Shown: positions 33,061 through 45,309, counted from the stretch's first letter. The stretch is 64,000 nt of DNA from Cycas panzhihuaensis (GCA_023213395.1 CM041465.1:202127741-202191740), one strand, 5' to 3'. Program-made: numbers and translations. Notes: generated from the letters alone by a model not told the origin.

Positions 33061-34092
33061 TGAGGCAATGGATCTATCCCTGAAAGAAATGAGGCAGAGA
33101 CTAGGAGAGTCGCTCCTAACATATATAAGCAGAATAAACATCATTGTGACAAATATGATAAACAGGGAGGAAATTATAGATTATAATATGAGTAACTATT
33201 TTATCAATGTGTTAAATTCAAAGCTAAGGGCTACAATGATAACCCTCCCCCTGCAATCCTTCCAACATGCATAAGAATTGGGGTTAGGCTTTGGGAAGGA
33301 GATTGACACCCAAAAAACAAAACATGATACCTTGTTGTTGAGACTACAAGAGGAGATTCAAGAGTTGAAAAGCCAAAACCTAAACAGACCTTGTTTTCAA
33401 GTAACAAAAATAGAGGAAACTTCAAAAGTAGGAGCTCAAATGGAGGAAGTCATAAGATTGAAATTGCAAGGACAAAGACCTCAAGATGTTGAGGAGGAGA
33501 AAGATAAGAAATACAAGGGGAAGGAACCCCCAATGGAGAAGTGGTGTCACGTCTATGACGAAAATTCACTCCACAAAGGAATGTGACTTAAATGAGAGGA
33601 ACAATGTGGTTAAAAAACATAATACATGGTGCCACATTTGCCACATTGATAACCATAACACAAAAGAATGCTATGTCAATTTGCGAGAAAGAAATCAACA
33701 TGGTCATGGTTGAGACAAGGGAAATAACTCGACTATAATAGTTTACACTACTTGTACAACATCAAAAACTTCTAAGAAGAAGCCACCAATGGAATGGTGT
33801 TTGGTATGTTTAGAGTTTGGGCATTGGAAGTCAGATTGCCCAATAACAAAGGCACATGTGAAGTGTCCATTTGTGTGCAAAATTTGTGGGATAGGTACCC
33901 ACCCAACAAAAGATTGTAAAGGCAAGGGGAAAGCCATGGGTTTAATGATGGCCATCCCCAATTCTCCAAAAAATGTTAATTTACAAACGAGGAGTGAGAA
34001 AGGAAAAGTAAAAGTAGAAGATGAATACCCTAACCCCAAGGTGGAGATTGATAGATTTGCAGGGGCAAAAAGTGCTAGAAGATGTTACTAGG
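33061..34092 (+). pseudogene. gag of D with four zinc knuckles
   Basis: Capsid-like piece at 33068-33274 (MDLSLKEMRQRLGESLLTYISR, NMINREEIIDYNM) matches the gypsy gag pattern in which a short helix is followed by GESLxxY. A glutamate/lysine-rich region follows. Zinc-knuckle-like units: a first, broken across a shift near 33570 (WCHVYDEN...TKEC); a second, CHICHIDNHNTKEC; a third, CLVCLEFGHWKSDC; and a fourth, CKICGIGTHPTKDC. The last three fit C-x2-C-x4-H-x4-C exactly. The end (34023-34092) is lysine-rich. Confidence 0.78.
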
Positions 34093-34407
34093 AAGGAAGC
34101 AACCAAAAACCTACTTATGGGAAAACCATAGATCAAACAAGTCTATACAAAAAAGTACAAGGCTAAGGGGCTAGGTGAAACCTTAAGAACAAAAGAATCA
34201 GGGAACTGCCAAGTGGAAAAGAAGCAAATAGTAAATCAAGCTCTTCCCACACTTAAGGCAAATGATCTATTCAAAGGGTTATCAACGGAAGATATTCCAA
34301 GGATACTAGTTGTGGTGGAGAACTTAGTGAAGCAATTGTAATTAATGATCCCCCTAGAACAAGTAATCAAATAGATTAAAAGTGAGGTATTTCAACTAAG
34401 GGAGATC

Positions 34408-35172
34408 ATGAAGAATCTAAACAAAATCATTCCATCATGTGGCATTGACCCCTTAGTTGCCATCAATATCCCGAGGGAAACATTTCAAAATGTGATTGTG
34501 GATGGAGGAATAACAATGAACATCCTACCTACAACGACATGGAGAAAATTGGGAAGTCCCAAATTAATGCCCACCAACTACTCCCTCAAGTTGGCAAATG
34601 AGCTATTAGTGAAACCAATGGGACAACTTCTAGGTATCAAAGTAGATGTTGTTGAAATTGTAGTGCTAGTGGATTTTATGAGTGTAGAAATGGTAAAAGG
34701 CATGGTAACTTATTCAACTCTGTTAGGAAGACCATGGTTGTATCAGACATAATGCTTGCAAAGTTGGAGAGACGTCACATTCACCTTGACGGATGGGGGT
34801 AATGAGGTAGTATCACCTATGTTGAGGAAGGGGAAGTATATAGTGGAAGTTGTACCAGATGATGCCACTACCATTGCAAGCGAAAAAACTTTCTTAACAT
34901 TTGATAAAGTAAACCTCTACCACACTATTGAAGAAGTTGATACCATGAACGACATCGATACAAATGAGTTGAACTGCCATGGGGAGCTCCAACCAAAGAG
35001 TTCCTCCGATAAGGATGACACAAAGAATTTGATTAAGTATTGGATAAGGGAATCCTACAAGGTGGATCCCTCCTCCTTTCGTTGTAATCTACTTTATCTA
35101 TGTACTTTAATTGACATTAATAACATAATAACAATTTTGATTATATTCATTCTAATGATATGGATAATATAA
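34408..35172 (+). pseudogene. Protease region of D
   Basis: Reads FQNVIVDGGITMNILPTTTW, where the aspartic-protease motif D-S/T-G appears as DGG, then YSLKLANELLVKPMGQLLGI and TLLGRPWL, the usual second half. A stop ends it at 34750 and coding continues at 34756 (WRDVTFTLTDGG). The remainder to 35172 is acidic. It would process the polyprotein. Confidence 0.75.
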
Positions 35173-35204
35173 GTGAATTAGGAAATGATGCAATTAGTTA
35201 AGGT

Positions 35205-36300
35205 ATGGATGAACACTTAGTGGATGCTTATTTGATAGAAAACCTTAGGAAAAAAGCACAAGTAAAATTGGAAGTGAATTTTCTATCTTCTACTGCCAAC
35301 CCTAATCATATTTCTATGCTTAGCCCTTTCCCTAGCCTTAACTCAAGTTGGTTTGGTTTAAAAGATCTGGCCAATCTGTTTCTAGGCCCCAACCTTCCTT
35401 CTACTTTGGGAACAAAACCTGTAGTGGAATTTCCCCCTACCCCCCTACCCTACCCTGAGGAAACTAGCTCTAGTTCCTCATCCTCCTCTCTCAAGGTGCA
35501 ACCACCTAACAAGAATTATATGGAAAACAATCTTGTGGGGTCATGGCCCTAGGAGGTAATGTCATGTAGAAGTACTTTGAGAGAACCCTTTCCCAACAAT
35601 CGACCCCCTATACTTGAAGATAGGATAGAACCCCCTTTTATCGAAAAATAGTAACCCAATTTTCAAGAAATAAATTAGATGGCATTGACCACTTAATCCA
35701 ATGGATAGAATATTGTTTGGCCCATCAAATATTGGATAAATCTCGATGGGTAATGGACTTTGTCCTTACCTTTCGTGGCCAAGCTCGATGGTGGTATTTG
35801 GCTACTAGACCCTACTCTAGGATTGAGTAGACATTCGGGCAATTTTTAGGTTAAGATTTGACTCAGGTAGGGAACTATCTATCACCCCCTTCCTAGTTGG
35901 AGAATGCATGTTGAGACACTTTAATTGATGCAAATGAGCGTGGAGGGCTCAAAGCACCCCAAAAAATGATTAGAGGTATTTATTTTTTCATACCTTGGGT
36001 AAGTTAAGTAAGGAATGGTTTTTCAAACTGGAGAAAGTCCAAGAAGTTTCTTGGGATGGTCTAAAAAGGTCATTCGCTAAATCCTTTTCGTATTCATAAA
36101 AATTCCAAACGATAAATAAGGTGTTAAATTATGTTAGGAAGACGAGTATAGAAGTTGAACAAATAAAACCTATGTTAGCTTGGAGAACTATAGAAAGTAG
36201 GGATAACAAGGAGAAGGAGAAAGCCCATAATTTTCCTCCTGAGTATACAAAGCTACATTATGAGCAAAGAGAAATAGAGGAGACCCCTACACACTAGGTG
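35205..36300 (+). pseudogene. Second gag-like stretch of D, between protease and RT
   Basis: 35205-35552 is open (proline- and serine-rich, SSSSSSSLKVQPP). From about 35690, IDHLIQWIEYCLAHQILDKS and VLTFRGQARWWYLATRPYSR resemble a Ty3/gypsy capsid helix with its RWWY motif. Several stops follow. The place is unexpected, since gag normally precedes protease; it may come from a joined or nested second element. Confidence 0.4.
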
Positions 36301-36459
36301 ACTCGAAATCAACAAATTAAAAGTGAAGAGGTCAAAATGACAAAAGTGAATCTTGGAACCAAGGAAAGTCCCTAAAATATCATAATTGAAGATTAATTGA
36401 ATGACAGGACTATAGAAAAAGCTCGGGCACTATTTGAGGAGTTCAAATACATCTTCGCC

Positions 36460-37300
36460 TAGTCCTACAAAGATTTGAAAAGCATTCCTCCTGAAGTAGG
36501 AATGCATCATATAGACTTGATTAAAGGGGCCAAACTAGTGAAGTGGAGGCTATACTAGATGAACTCAAAATACAAAGAAACAGTAAAAGCTAAATTGGAT
36601 AAAATGCTCGAAGCTAGATACGTATACGAGGTGGAATATAACAATTGGGTGAGCCTTGTGGTGGTAGTCCCCAAAACAAATGGGAAGATCTGTGGTGCTA
36701 GTCCCCTGAACGAATGGGAAGATCAAAGTGTGTGGACTACTGCCATTTGAATAAAGTCATCGAAAAGGATTCATTCCCAATTCCATTCATAGATGATATA
36801 GTAGACATGGTTGGAGGAAATTAAGTGTATTCCTTCATAGATGGATTCGTCAGATACAACCAAGTCAGCATTGCCCCTGAGAATCAAGCAAAAACCACAT
36901 TTGTCACTGAATGGGGAACTTACACATATAAGGTAATGCCATTTGGATTAACAAATGCCCCAACAACATTTTAGAGAATAGTGATCGATATCTTGAAGAA
37001 AATAATTGGGGAGAAAGTGGTGGTATTCCTAAATGATTGAACACTATATGGAATAATGGAGAACCACGTGGAAAACTTAAGAGAGATTCTACAGACTTGT
37101 CGGAAAAATAGTCTATGCCTAAATCCATAAAAGTGTACATTCCTTGTTCCATTTAGCAACTTGCTAGGGCACATTGTTAACAAAGAAGGTTTAGTGATAG
37201 ACCCTACTAAGCTGTAGAATTTTGTACTATCCACAACCATTATCAAGGAAGCAACTCAAAGGATTTCTTGAATTGAGTGGATACTATAAAAAATTTATAA
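36460..37300 (+). pseudogene. Reverse transcriptase of D
   Basis: Starts near HHIDLIKGAKLVKWRLY, then VKAKLDKMLEARYVYEVEYN and WVSLVVVVPKTNGKI. A 34-bp tandem duplication (36657-36690 and 36691-36724) shifts the frame. Continues YNQVSIAPENQAKTTFVTEWG, VMPFGLTNAPTTF and VVVFLND at about 37018-37038, where the catalytic LDD is LND followed by a stop. LLGHIVNKEGLVIDPTK closes the region. Confidence 0.85.
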
Positions 37301-37935
37301 AAGGATACCCATATATCTATAGACCCTTGGAGATCTTGTTGAAGAAGGATATTGATTGGGAATGGGGACCTGACTAGCAAAGGGCATTTGAAGCATTGAA
37401 ATGAGCAATAACATCAATCCTTGTGCTCAGATTCTTCAATTGGAACAAAGTGTTTCACGTACATGTAGATGCCTCACAATTTGCAATTGGGTGCATATTA
37501 GCACAACTTGGAGAGAATAATGTTGATCGCCCTATATATTTTACTAGCAAAAAATTATCCATGGTAAAGCAAAACTACATGACCACAAAGAGAGAGAGAG
37601 GGTCTTTGTGATGGTCTATGCAGTTCAAAAATTTTGCATCATTTGCTATCCAATCCCTTTATATTTTGTGTGGACCATTAAGCCTTGATGTATCTGATAA
37701 AAAAGTTGTTGTTGAAAGGGCACATTAGCAGATGGCTAACACTTTTTTAGGAATTTACTTTTAGGTTTGTGGTGAAATTGGGGAAGGTGCATAAAATGGA
37801 GAGCAGGGTATGGGAGTGAAGGATGATTTCTCCAATGCAACATTATTCGGTGTGGAAGTTGTTCCAGTAGAGTTGTATGAAGATATTCCTGAGTTTTTGG
37901 CAATAGGGGAATTCCCACCCAATATGGATAAAGTT
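37301..37935 (+). pseudogene. RNase H of D
   Basis: FNWNKVFHVHVDASQFAIGC with the first catalytic aspartate, ILAQLGENN, PIYFTSKKLSMVKQNYMTTKRE with a degenerate S-x-x-L-x-x-x-E/Q-x-NY motif, as in gypsy elements. The frame is lost after 37611. Confidence 0.82.
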
Positions 37936-39690
37936 GAGAGACGAATCCTAGTTTGAAAAGTTGATCCTTACCAATTTATCTATGGAGAATCGTATTATTT
38001 CTAGCCAGATGATGTGTGGAGCCATTGCATTAGACCCCATGAGGTAAATTAGGTCATCACTCAATCCCATGAGGGATTTTCTGGAAGCCATACAAGTAAA
38101 GAATACATGGAGGAAAGTATTAATGGCCAAATTTTGGTGGCCAACACTTTTTGAATATATTTGACAATGGGTTTAGAAATGCAATCAATGCTAGAGAATA
38201 GGGAAATTGTCACAACAGGGTTTCCCGCTTTGACCCCAATGTTATTGCTAGCACCATTTGAGAAATGGGGCTTGGATTTTGTGGGCCTATCCAACCAACA
38301 ACTCGTTGATCCCAAGCGCAATATATTCTAGTTGCCATTGACTATGCAATGAAATGGGTGGAAGCACAACCACTTTAGAAGGCAGACTCAACGAGTACAA
38401 CAAGATTCCTTTATGAAGTGATCATCACGAGATGTAGTTGCCCCTTCAAGTTGATAAGTGATCAAGGGTTGCATTTCTTGAATGAGGTTGTTAAAGAACT
38501 AATAGCCACATTTATGATCAATCACCACAAATCGATCCCATACCATCCATGGGAAAATGGCCAAGTAGAGAGTTCCAATATAATTATTGAAAATTGCGTA
38601 AGGAAGATATGTGATGTTAGAAGATCCAATTGGGCGAAGAAGTTACCCTTAGTATTGTGGGCATTCTCCATTCAAGTTGGTATACAGAGTTTTTTTTTTT
38701 TGATTTGGTTTAAATAAATGAGGGGATTAAAAAGGGGACCCCAACCCCTATACAAAATCTATCAAATCGGCTACAAAGATCTGCCGTGACAAGCCCATGG
38801 CCTAGCTAACCAAAACAACCCATCCTAACAACAAAACTATCCCACCCCAGCCACAGCAAGCCCAGTGGCTAGCTATGAAATTTGCGGGCACTGGTAACCA
38901 GTGTCTAGCCTAGAGAAGCCGCTAGAAACTGTTCCTTCCAAGTCTTTCCTGATCACACCCATAATGTCCTTAGGGAGGTCGTCCCTCCACACTTTGGCCC
39001 TTCTGAACTGTACCCCTAAATTCGCCAATCTATCAGCAACCCTGTTTCCCTCCCTATAAATATGAGTCATTTGAGCATTTTCTCTACCTTGGAGGAGCTC
39101 CTTCCACAATGACCCTTTGGGTACCCTCTCCGGATATCATATCCACAGCTTTACACATTGCACTTATATCAGCTCGATGGTTTGTTTGGGTACTATAATA
39201 CTTTGCAAAAGCCCAAAGCACCTTGCCATTCTTATCTCTACACAACCACCTCCCCCAGCCTCCCCTGGGTTACCTTTTGATGCTCAAGTTGGTATACAGA
39301 GTTGAAGAGAATATTCTGGTAGAATTCCAGATTCCCAACCTAAGAGCAGCACTTGCCTACCAACTTGATGACATCAAATCCATTCAAGAAAGATTATGGC
39401 AACTGCTATAGTTGGAAGGAGATTGACAAAAAGCAAAGTGGTTATAGAATATTGAGAAAATGAGGTAGAAAACATGGCATAATCGCCACCTAAGGACACC
39501 ACATTCATTGAAGGAGATTAAGTACTTCTCTATGACAACAAATTCTAAATTCATCTAAGAAAGTTGAAGATGAGGTGGTTAGGTCTATCAAAGTGGACAA
39601 CATTTTCGAGAATGGTTTCGTTTAGTTAAGGGAAATTGATAGATTGAAGCTGCCAATGTTGGTGAACAACAACAGGTTGAAACCTTACCA
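37936..39690 (+). pseudogene. Integrase of D, interrupted by a LINE
   Basis: The zinc-binding N-terminal part is decayed. The core at 38418-38671 keeps LISDQGLHFLNEVVKELI (second aspartate) and WENGQVESSN (glutamate). A 592-bp LINE sits at 38692-39283; coding resumes at 39304 with RVEENILVEFQIPNLRAALA and DIKSIQERLWQLL, the typical gypsy segment after the core, with stops afterwards. Confidence 0.82.
38692..39283 (-). mobile_element. 5'-truncated LINE insertion
   Basis: 592 bp flanked by the 20-bp duplication TCAAGTTGGTATACAGAGTT (38672-38691 and 39284-39303). Its plus-strand left end is a T run (38690-38700, partly shared with the duplication), i.e. a poly-A tail on the minus strand. Coding on the minus strand is the LINE RNase H end: MTHIYREGNRVADRLANLG at about 39070, with KGNPGEAGGGG at its truncated 5' edge. 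It is a relative of the full-length LINE at 2859-9272, not a close copy. Confidence 0.93.
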
Positions 39691-40450
39691 CCATTAGGGT
39701 ATTGTTCCAACAATAATCAACTAGATGCATCATAACACATTGCTTAAACTTACAAACAGCCAAGGTTGTCTTGGTACTAGGGATGCAAATTTACCCCGAT
39801 ATATAAACACAAAAGTACATTATAAAAAAAAAAAAAAGGAGAGAGAAGAAACAACAGTCACTGACATCATATATCTAAGCAATGTCATGGACAAAAACAT
39901 ATGAGAAAATATTATTTAAAAAAAAAGATATTATGGGAAAAAATGATACACACACACACACACACATATATATATGGAATTTAAGAGAAAGGAAAAAAGG
40001 ATGTTATTAAAAAAAAAATCAGACTTTTGAGTGGATGTTTCCTCAAAATACATTATGCATTCTAGAAATGGAATAGGAATGGGAACACACAAGCTAGAAG
40101 ACTGCATAATGAACTTTTACATTATGCATTCTTACTAGCATTTTGATGGAGGAACATACGTGGAAATGCATGAGATTTAAACCAAATTGATACCCTATTC
40201 TTCTCATCCAAAGAAAGAAAAAACCCTCAAGTGATGGAAAGAAAACATTGTGTGCCAAATTTCAACCAAATTCTAGCCCAACAATCCTTGTGAGATCGTG
40301 TGTTCTAAGCAATGAATGCGCGAGACACATATAGTAGTACGTAGCAATATTATGTTCCATCAAGGGATGCATTTAAGCTTTCTTATTCCAATGATTAATT
40401 TCCTTGCATTTCTTTGTTCTTGTTAGATTTAGTTGTTATCTTCCATTAGT
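39691..40450. repeat. Non-coding part of D with microsatellite
   Basis: No coding seen. A dinucleotide run, (AC)n from about 39948 to 39966 then (AT)n to 39975, and two A-rich runs (39828-39838, 40009-40017). AATGCATTCT and TGCATTCTTAC-type words recur at 40055-40135. Confidence 0.7.
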
Positions 40451-41640
40451 TTCACCATGGAGTTAACATGAAGTCAACATGTGTCCAAGAGACATGTTTA
40501 CTGAAGTTGAGGGCCGAATTGGAGGGGATGTTGGCCCCATTCAGAAACAAAGTGAAATAGGTAGGTTGTGGAGAATTTATCCTCATGTCATCGTTGTATA
40601 AGGATTTGAAGATGATGGATCAAATTTTGGTAGCCCTAAATAAGAACATAAGGCGAGTGCAACTTGATGCAGATATTATCCATACAGTGATAGGACTTCC
40701 CAAGGAAGTGGATGTCCAACAACTGTCAAAAGGTTAGATGTACATTGAGAGATTGAGGTGTAGGAATTATGAAAAGAAAACACTCAGATTTTCTTAGGAG
40801 GTATCTAGATTGCAGACATTAGGGATGAGCAATTATAGTGGGTGGCTAAAGTTATAGTCACCAAGTTCTTGTCCAAACAAAAACACACCTATATTGTTGG
40901 CAGGATAATGCTAGTACTACCATAGATTTAGGATGGTGTGGTGTAACTGGTGTGAGTTCTTGATCACTAATATGAGGCAACAAATTATGGAGATTCAGAT
41001 TCATCCCTTTCAACACTCATCACTCTTATTTCTGATATTACTCTATAAGTGTCTAGATGCCCAACCTCTACAAATGCCTATTTGACAAGGGAAACCAACA
41101 ATGAGACAATGGGTACATATATTTCCCAATACTATTCAAGATGCAAAGATTAAAAAAAAAGTGAAAAAGGAAATGATGAAAATCATGAAGTGGGTCCAAC
41201 AAAAACTATGTAGCCCCATCATGTTTCGTTGAAAATAGGTGGTGAAGAAGAGTGTAAAATGAGAACAAGCAGAGATGGAAGACACTGAGTCCATGCCATC
41301 ACTTGAGGAATGGGAGATGGAGCCATCGTTCCCTACAATTATAGAATTAGGAGAAGGGTCCTATCAACCACAAAATCCCTTGGAGGACAAGGGTAGGTAG
41401 ATCATCCAGTTAATGGAAGAAATGGGAAAAGGATATAAGGTGAAGATTATTGATCTACAAGAAAAACTTAAGGTGAAGGATGTAATGATCACCACATTGA
41501 CCCAAATTAATGAATATTTTCTTAAAGCCATAGTGACTGCAAATGATCTGAGACTATAAGTGCAGTCCTAGTTTGTAGGACGAGGAGGAAGGCAATACAA
41601 AATTTTAATTTTTTTGAGCAAGGATACTCAAGCACTTTTT
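40451..41640 (+). pseudogene. Extra coding relic of D, unrecognised
   Basis: Between integrase and the 3' LTR. Interrupted plus-strand pieces are rich in K, E, L and Q (LKMMDQILVALNKNIRRVQL, KKVKKEMMKIMKWVQQKL, LEEWEMEPSFP), suggesting a helical protein. Gypsy elements of the Tat/Athila type may carry an additional ORF here, but I see no diagnostic motif. The polypurine tract is degenerate (CCTAGGATAGA before the LTR). Confidence 0.4.
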
Positions 41641-41656
41641 GTTGACCTAGGATAGA

Positions 41657-42464
41657 TGTTAGGGTTAAATCTAGCATTTGTGCATTAGACTATGGAATGG
41701 TAGTAATTGGCATCTAACGAAGCATCATGAGTGAAGAAAATTGGCCCAATAAGCGTCCGAGCAAAGAAACGCATGAAAATCAGATAGAAAGTAGTAGGAA
41801 TGGCCTCTTGAGGAACACATGAGAGGGTATGTTCTAAAATAGGAATGCATGATAGACCATTCCAAAATTAGAATGCATGGTGAATGCATAGCTTAGAATG
41901 GATAGAATGCAAGCTAATGTTAGCGAAAGACATACAAACATACAAATGTATGGTGGACATAGAATAATCAAGTGTAATTAAGAATTAGTTAGTGGATACA
42001 TTACCCATGACCATGAATTATGAAAAGGGTACGATTGTGAATATTAGTCACCACCATTTCCCAAAAGGCATGCATGGGGTATGTAGGGGTTATTTCTCAC
42101 CATTCCAAGTGTGAGAGTCGAGTTATTCATTCCTATGGCATGTTTTCTAGTATGAAAGCCAAGTGTACAGTGATATTGATAATGTTATAGTGAAGAAAAG
42201 CCATATGATGATATAAAATTGATGTAAACATTGATATTGCTTAATGGAATCAACAAGTTACATAGAAAATATGTCTTCTGTGTTGCTTTTGATTGATTTA
42301 TGATGATGTGATGGATGATAATGTTGTGATTGTTGTCATGTTGTGGATGTATGTGGCATATATGTGTGCAATTGACCCATATGTTGACAACAAGCCCTAA
42401 TTTAGATTATTGAAAGCGACCTTTGACAAGTGTGCTTTCTAAGGGGCAAAAGGTGAGGTCAACA
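41657..42464 (+). repeat. 3' LTR of D
   Basis: TGTTAGGGTTAAATCTAGC to GGTCAACA, 808 bp, aligned with 31185-31987. Confidence 0.85.
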
Positions 42465-42469
42465 TGGTT

Positions 42470-44560
42470 CTACATAAGCCACATCGATAACTAAGTGTTT
42501 ATGATTTATTATATGAGAATTCTACCAATGGGAGCTTCTCTTCTCACATGGTTTGCTTTCTTGCCACATGCAACTTAAGAATATACTACATGATTTGGTT
42601 CACTCTCTTGGTTTGGTCACTTGTTTGTGGGTGATCCCCACTACTAAAATCAAGTTTGGTACCAAGAATTCTCCCTAAAGTTGCCCCATGAACTTTAGAT
42701 TTTTATCACTCATAATGGATTTAGGTTATCCATATTTAGAGAATGCCTCAACTATTAAGAATTTTGTAATATTAACTCTCTTATGTTTCATACAACTACA
42801 AATAAGTCTAACCATCTTAACGAGTCTATCTACTACCACTAAAATTTGATCATACCACCTTTGTATTCTAGGCAAACATGCCACAAAAGTTATTAATATA
42901 ATTTGCCACTTCCTTTTGGGCATAGTTAAAGGCATTAACAACTCATTTAGTAAGTCTCTTCTAACTTTATGAACTTGACATTGCTCATAAGTTTTAACAT
43001 GGTTCATTATTTATTTACTTATGTTCTTCCAATAAATATGTTTTTTAACCTCTTTGTGAGTTTTATCTCTACCCACATGGCTAGCAAAAAGATTATTGTG
43101 TAGCTTAAAAAGATTTCTATACTTAGCTCCACCTCAATTTATTTTTTGTGAATTTCTTTGAAATGTAACTATATTCTTTGCTTGTGTTATTTTTGAGAGA
43201 GGATTTGCTACCACATTAACTTTGCATGTTTGGTAAATGGGTCTAAGTTTATATTCATTAAACAACATAGCCCATCTATATTGTCTTAAGGTGAGTTCTC
43301 CTTTTAGAAGAAAATTAAGAAGAGTTTTGTGATACTTTATAGCTTTGAACTCACTACCCTTCAAGTAACGTTTCCAAATTTTTATTGCATGCGCTATGGT
43401 TAACAACCCTCGATAAAAAAATGGATATTTTTTGTTCTGCTCAATTTATTTCCCTACTCTCACAGGCAATCACTTTGTCTTATTGGATTAGTTCACATTA
43501 GGGGGTAATCTAAAGGGCTTTGAGTGATTTGGGAGAGTTATGATAGGAGCTTCTATTAGTTTTGCCTTAAAGAGTTCAAAACTAACTTCCTAACTCTCAA
43601 TTCCATCAAATCTATGTGCTTTCTTAAGTAGGGGAGTTGCTAATTTAGATAAGTTTAATGCAAATTCTCTATCAAAGCTAGCCAAGCCAAGGAAACTTCT
43701 CACTTCATACGTATTCATTGGTGTTTTCCATTATTACAAATTCTTTAATGAACAACATGGCCAAGAGATTCAACTTTTTCTTTCATGAAATCATGTTTAG
43801 ATAATCTATTATACAAGTCTTCTTTCCTTAAGACATTCAATATTATTTTAAAGTAATTCAAATGTTTATTCTTATTCTTGCTAAATACCATAATGTCATT
43901 TGAGAACACAATCACATATTTACCTAAATAGGGTCCAAAAATTCCCTTCCATGATCTCACAAAATAAATAAGAGAATTAGTTAAACCCAAAGGCATTAAA
44001 AGCATCACAAGAAATTCATAATGACCATTACAAATAGTGAAAGCGACTTTCTTGATATCATATTCATGAATTTATTTCAATTGCAATCACTTCTTAAATC
44101 AATTTTGGAAAACATAGTAATTTCTCTCATATAATCCAATAAGTCCTTAATCCTTAAAAGATGATATTTATCCTTAATTGTAATTTTATGCAAAGTCTTA
44201 TAATTTACAACCCTCCCCATAGTGCCATCCTTTTTCCTAACTAAAAAAATTAGCGAACCAAAAGGATATTTGGAGGGTTGTATGAACCCTTTCTCCAAAA
44301 GCTCTTTTAGTTGTCTCTCCACCTCCTCTTTTATGTGGAGGGTGGGGTTTGCTCGTCCTTCCAAAAGGATTTTGTGGTTTACTTCTTCATGGGTAGGTAA
44401 AGTACCTAGTAGGTCATCGTAGAAAGCATCAAAAAACTCGTCAAGCAAATAACTAAACTTTTGGAAGATTAAATTAACCTCTTCATTGGTTGGTTTTCAT
44501 CTTCTACCACATAAATGGCATAATTCATGGTAGATGACTTTCTAGCCACCCTCTTGAGCT
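42470..44560 (-). pseudogene. Gypsy element G: RT, RNase H and integrase core
   Basis: In minus orientation: HKILLEGRANPTLHIKEEVE and VNYKTLHKITIKDKYHL (RT start, 44448-44077), MPLGLTNSLIYFVRSW and YVIVFSNDIMVFSKNKNKH (44008-43745; the YxDD box is FSND, so a catalytic aspartate is lost), RNase H with FKAIKYHKTLLNFL and LRQYRWAMLFNEYKLRPIYQ (43406-43134), and integrase with NHVKTYEQCQVHKVRR, LPRIQRWYDQILVVVDRLVKM (43007-42726). Continued beyond D at 30887-31184. G is the oldest gypsy layer; its 5' end is replaced by element P near 44560. Confidence 0.85.
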
Positions 44561-45309
44561 AAACTGTTGAAACCAAAGAAATGCTTTTTAGCACCTTGTT
44601 ACTTTGTAACAGAGGAGGCCATCTTCAAAATTGAGAGAGACAGATACTAATAAAGAAAACAAGACCTAAGACTGACTGACCATATAATTGTATGAAAATT
44701 TATACAAAACGCATGTGTACAGAATGGGATGAAACTGGATGCAAATGAAAGCTCTTGAATTGTAAATTTTGAATATGTAAGAATTTTTGGGAAATATTTT
44801 CTTGTTTGCTGAAAATATTCCCCAAAAATAAAGATGTGCAGTTAGGCTTTCTTGAGAAAATTATTTATAACTTTACAAATCTTCTATCAAATCCTTTGAA
44901 ATTATATGCAAAATGCTTGTTACAATCAAAGGAAGATATTCAGATAGGAAATACACAGATTAATTAAGTGAATCATATAAAATCTTCAGATTTGTCTCCA
45001 AACCTGAGCATGGCTGAAAAATGAGCAAAACACCTTGAAAACGATCAAATCTCGAGTCGTGCCTTTGGAAAGAAATGTCGTACTCCTCAAAACAAGTCTG
45101 TTGGTCAAATTTCAACAAAATCTGAGCAATTTGAAATTTCCAAGTCTATATAGGTTCGCATGATTTTGACACGAAATCCATACATGTTCGTATTGTTCTG
45201 TACTATACAAGAAAAACTTCTTCTTCAAGACTTAACAAAAAGTAGTGATCACTAGAGTTTTTCTGGTCTTATCTTAGAAAACCCTATCATAACTTCTACT
45301 TTGATACCA
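44561..45309 (-). mobile_element. Copia element P: gag start, leader, primer binding site
   Basis: Plus-strand TTTGATACCA at 45300-45309 is a reversed primer binding site. The leader runs left to a MASS-type gag start at about 44620, like that of K (MASSILALS), but only a few codons survive before G sequence begins near 44560, a deletion joint. Leader blocks match those of N. Confidence 0.6.

Larger units (their letters stand above)
31185..42464 (+). mobile_element. Gypsy element D
   Basis: An 11.3-kb Ty3/gypsy element on the plus strand with about 803- and 808-bp LTRs. Flanks TGGAT (31180-31184) and TGGTT (42465-42469) agree at four of five positions. Pol order is protease, RT, RNase H, integrase. 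It has unusual extras: four zinc knuckles, a second gag-like stretch between protease and RT, and about 1.2 kb of charged coding relic after integrase. It carries a LINE insertion. Frames are badly decayed. Confidence 0.88.
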
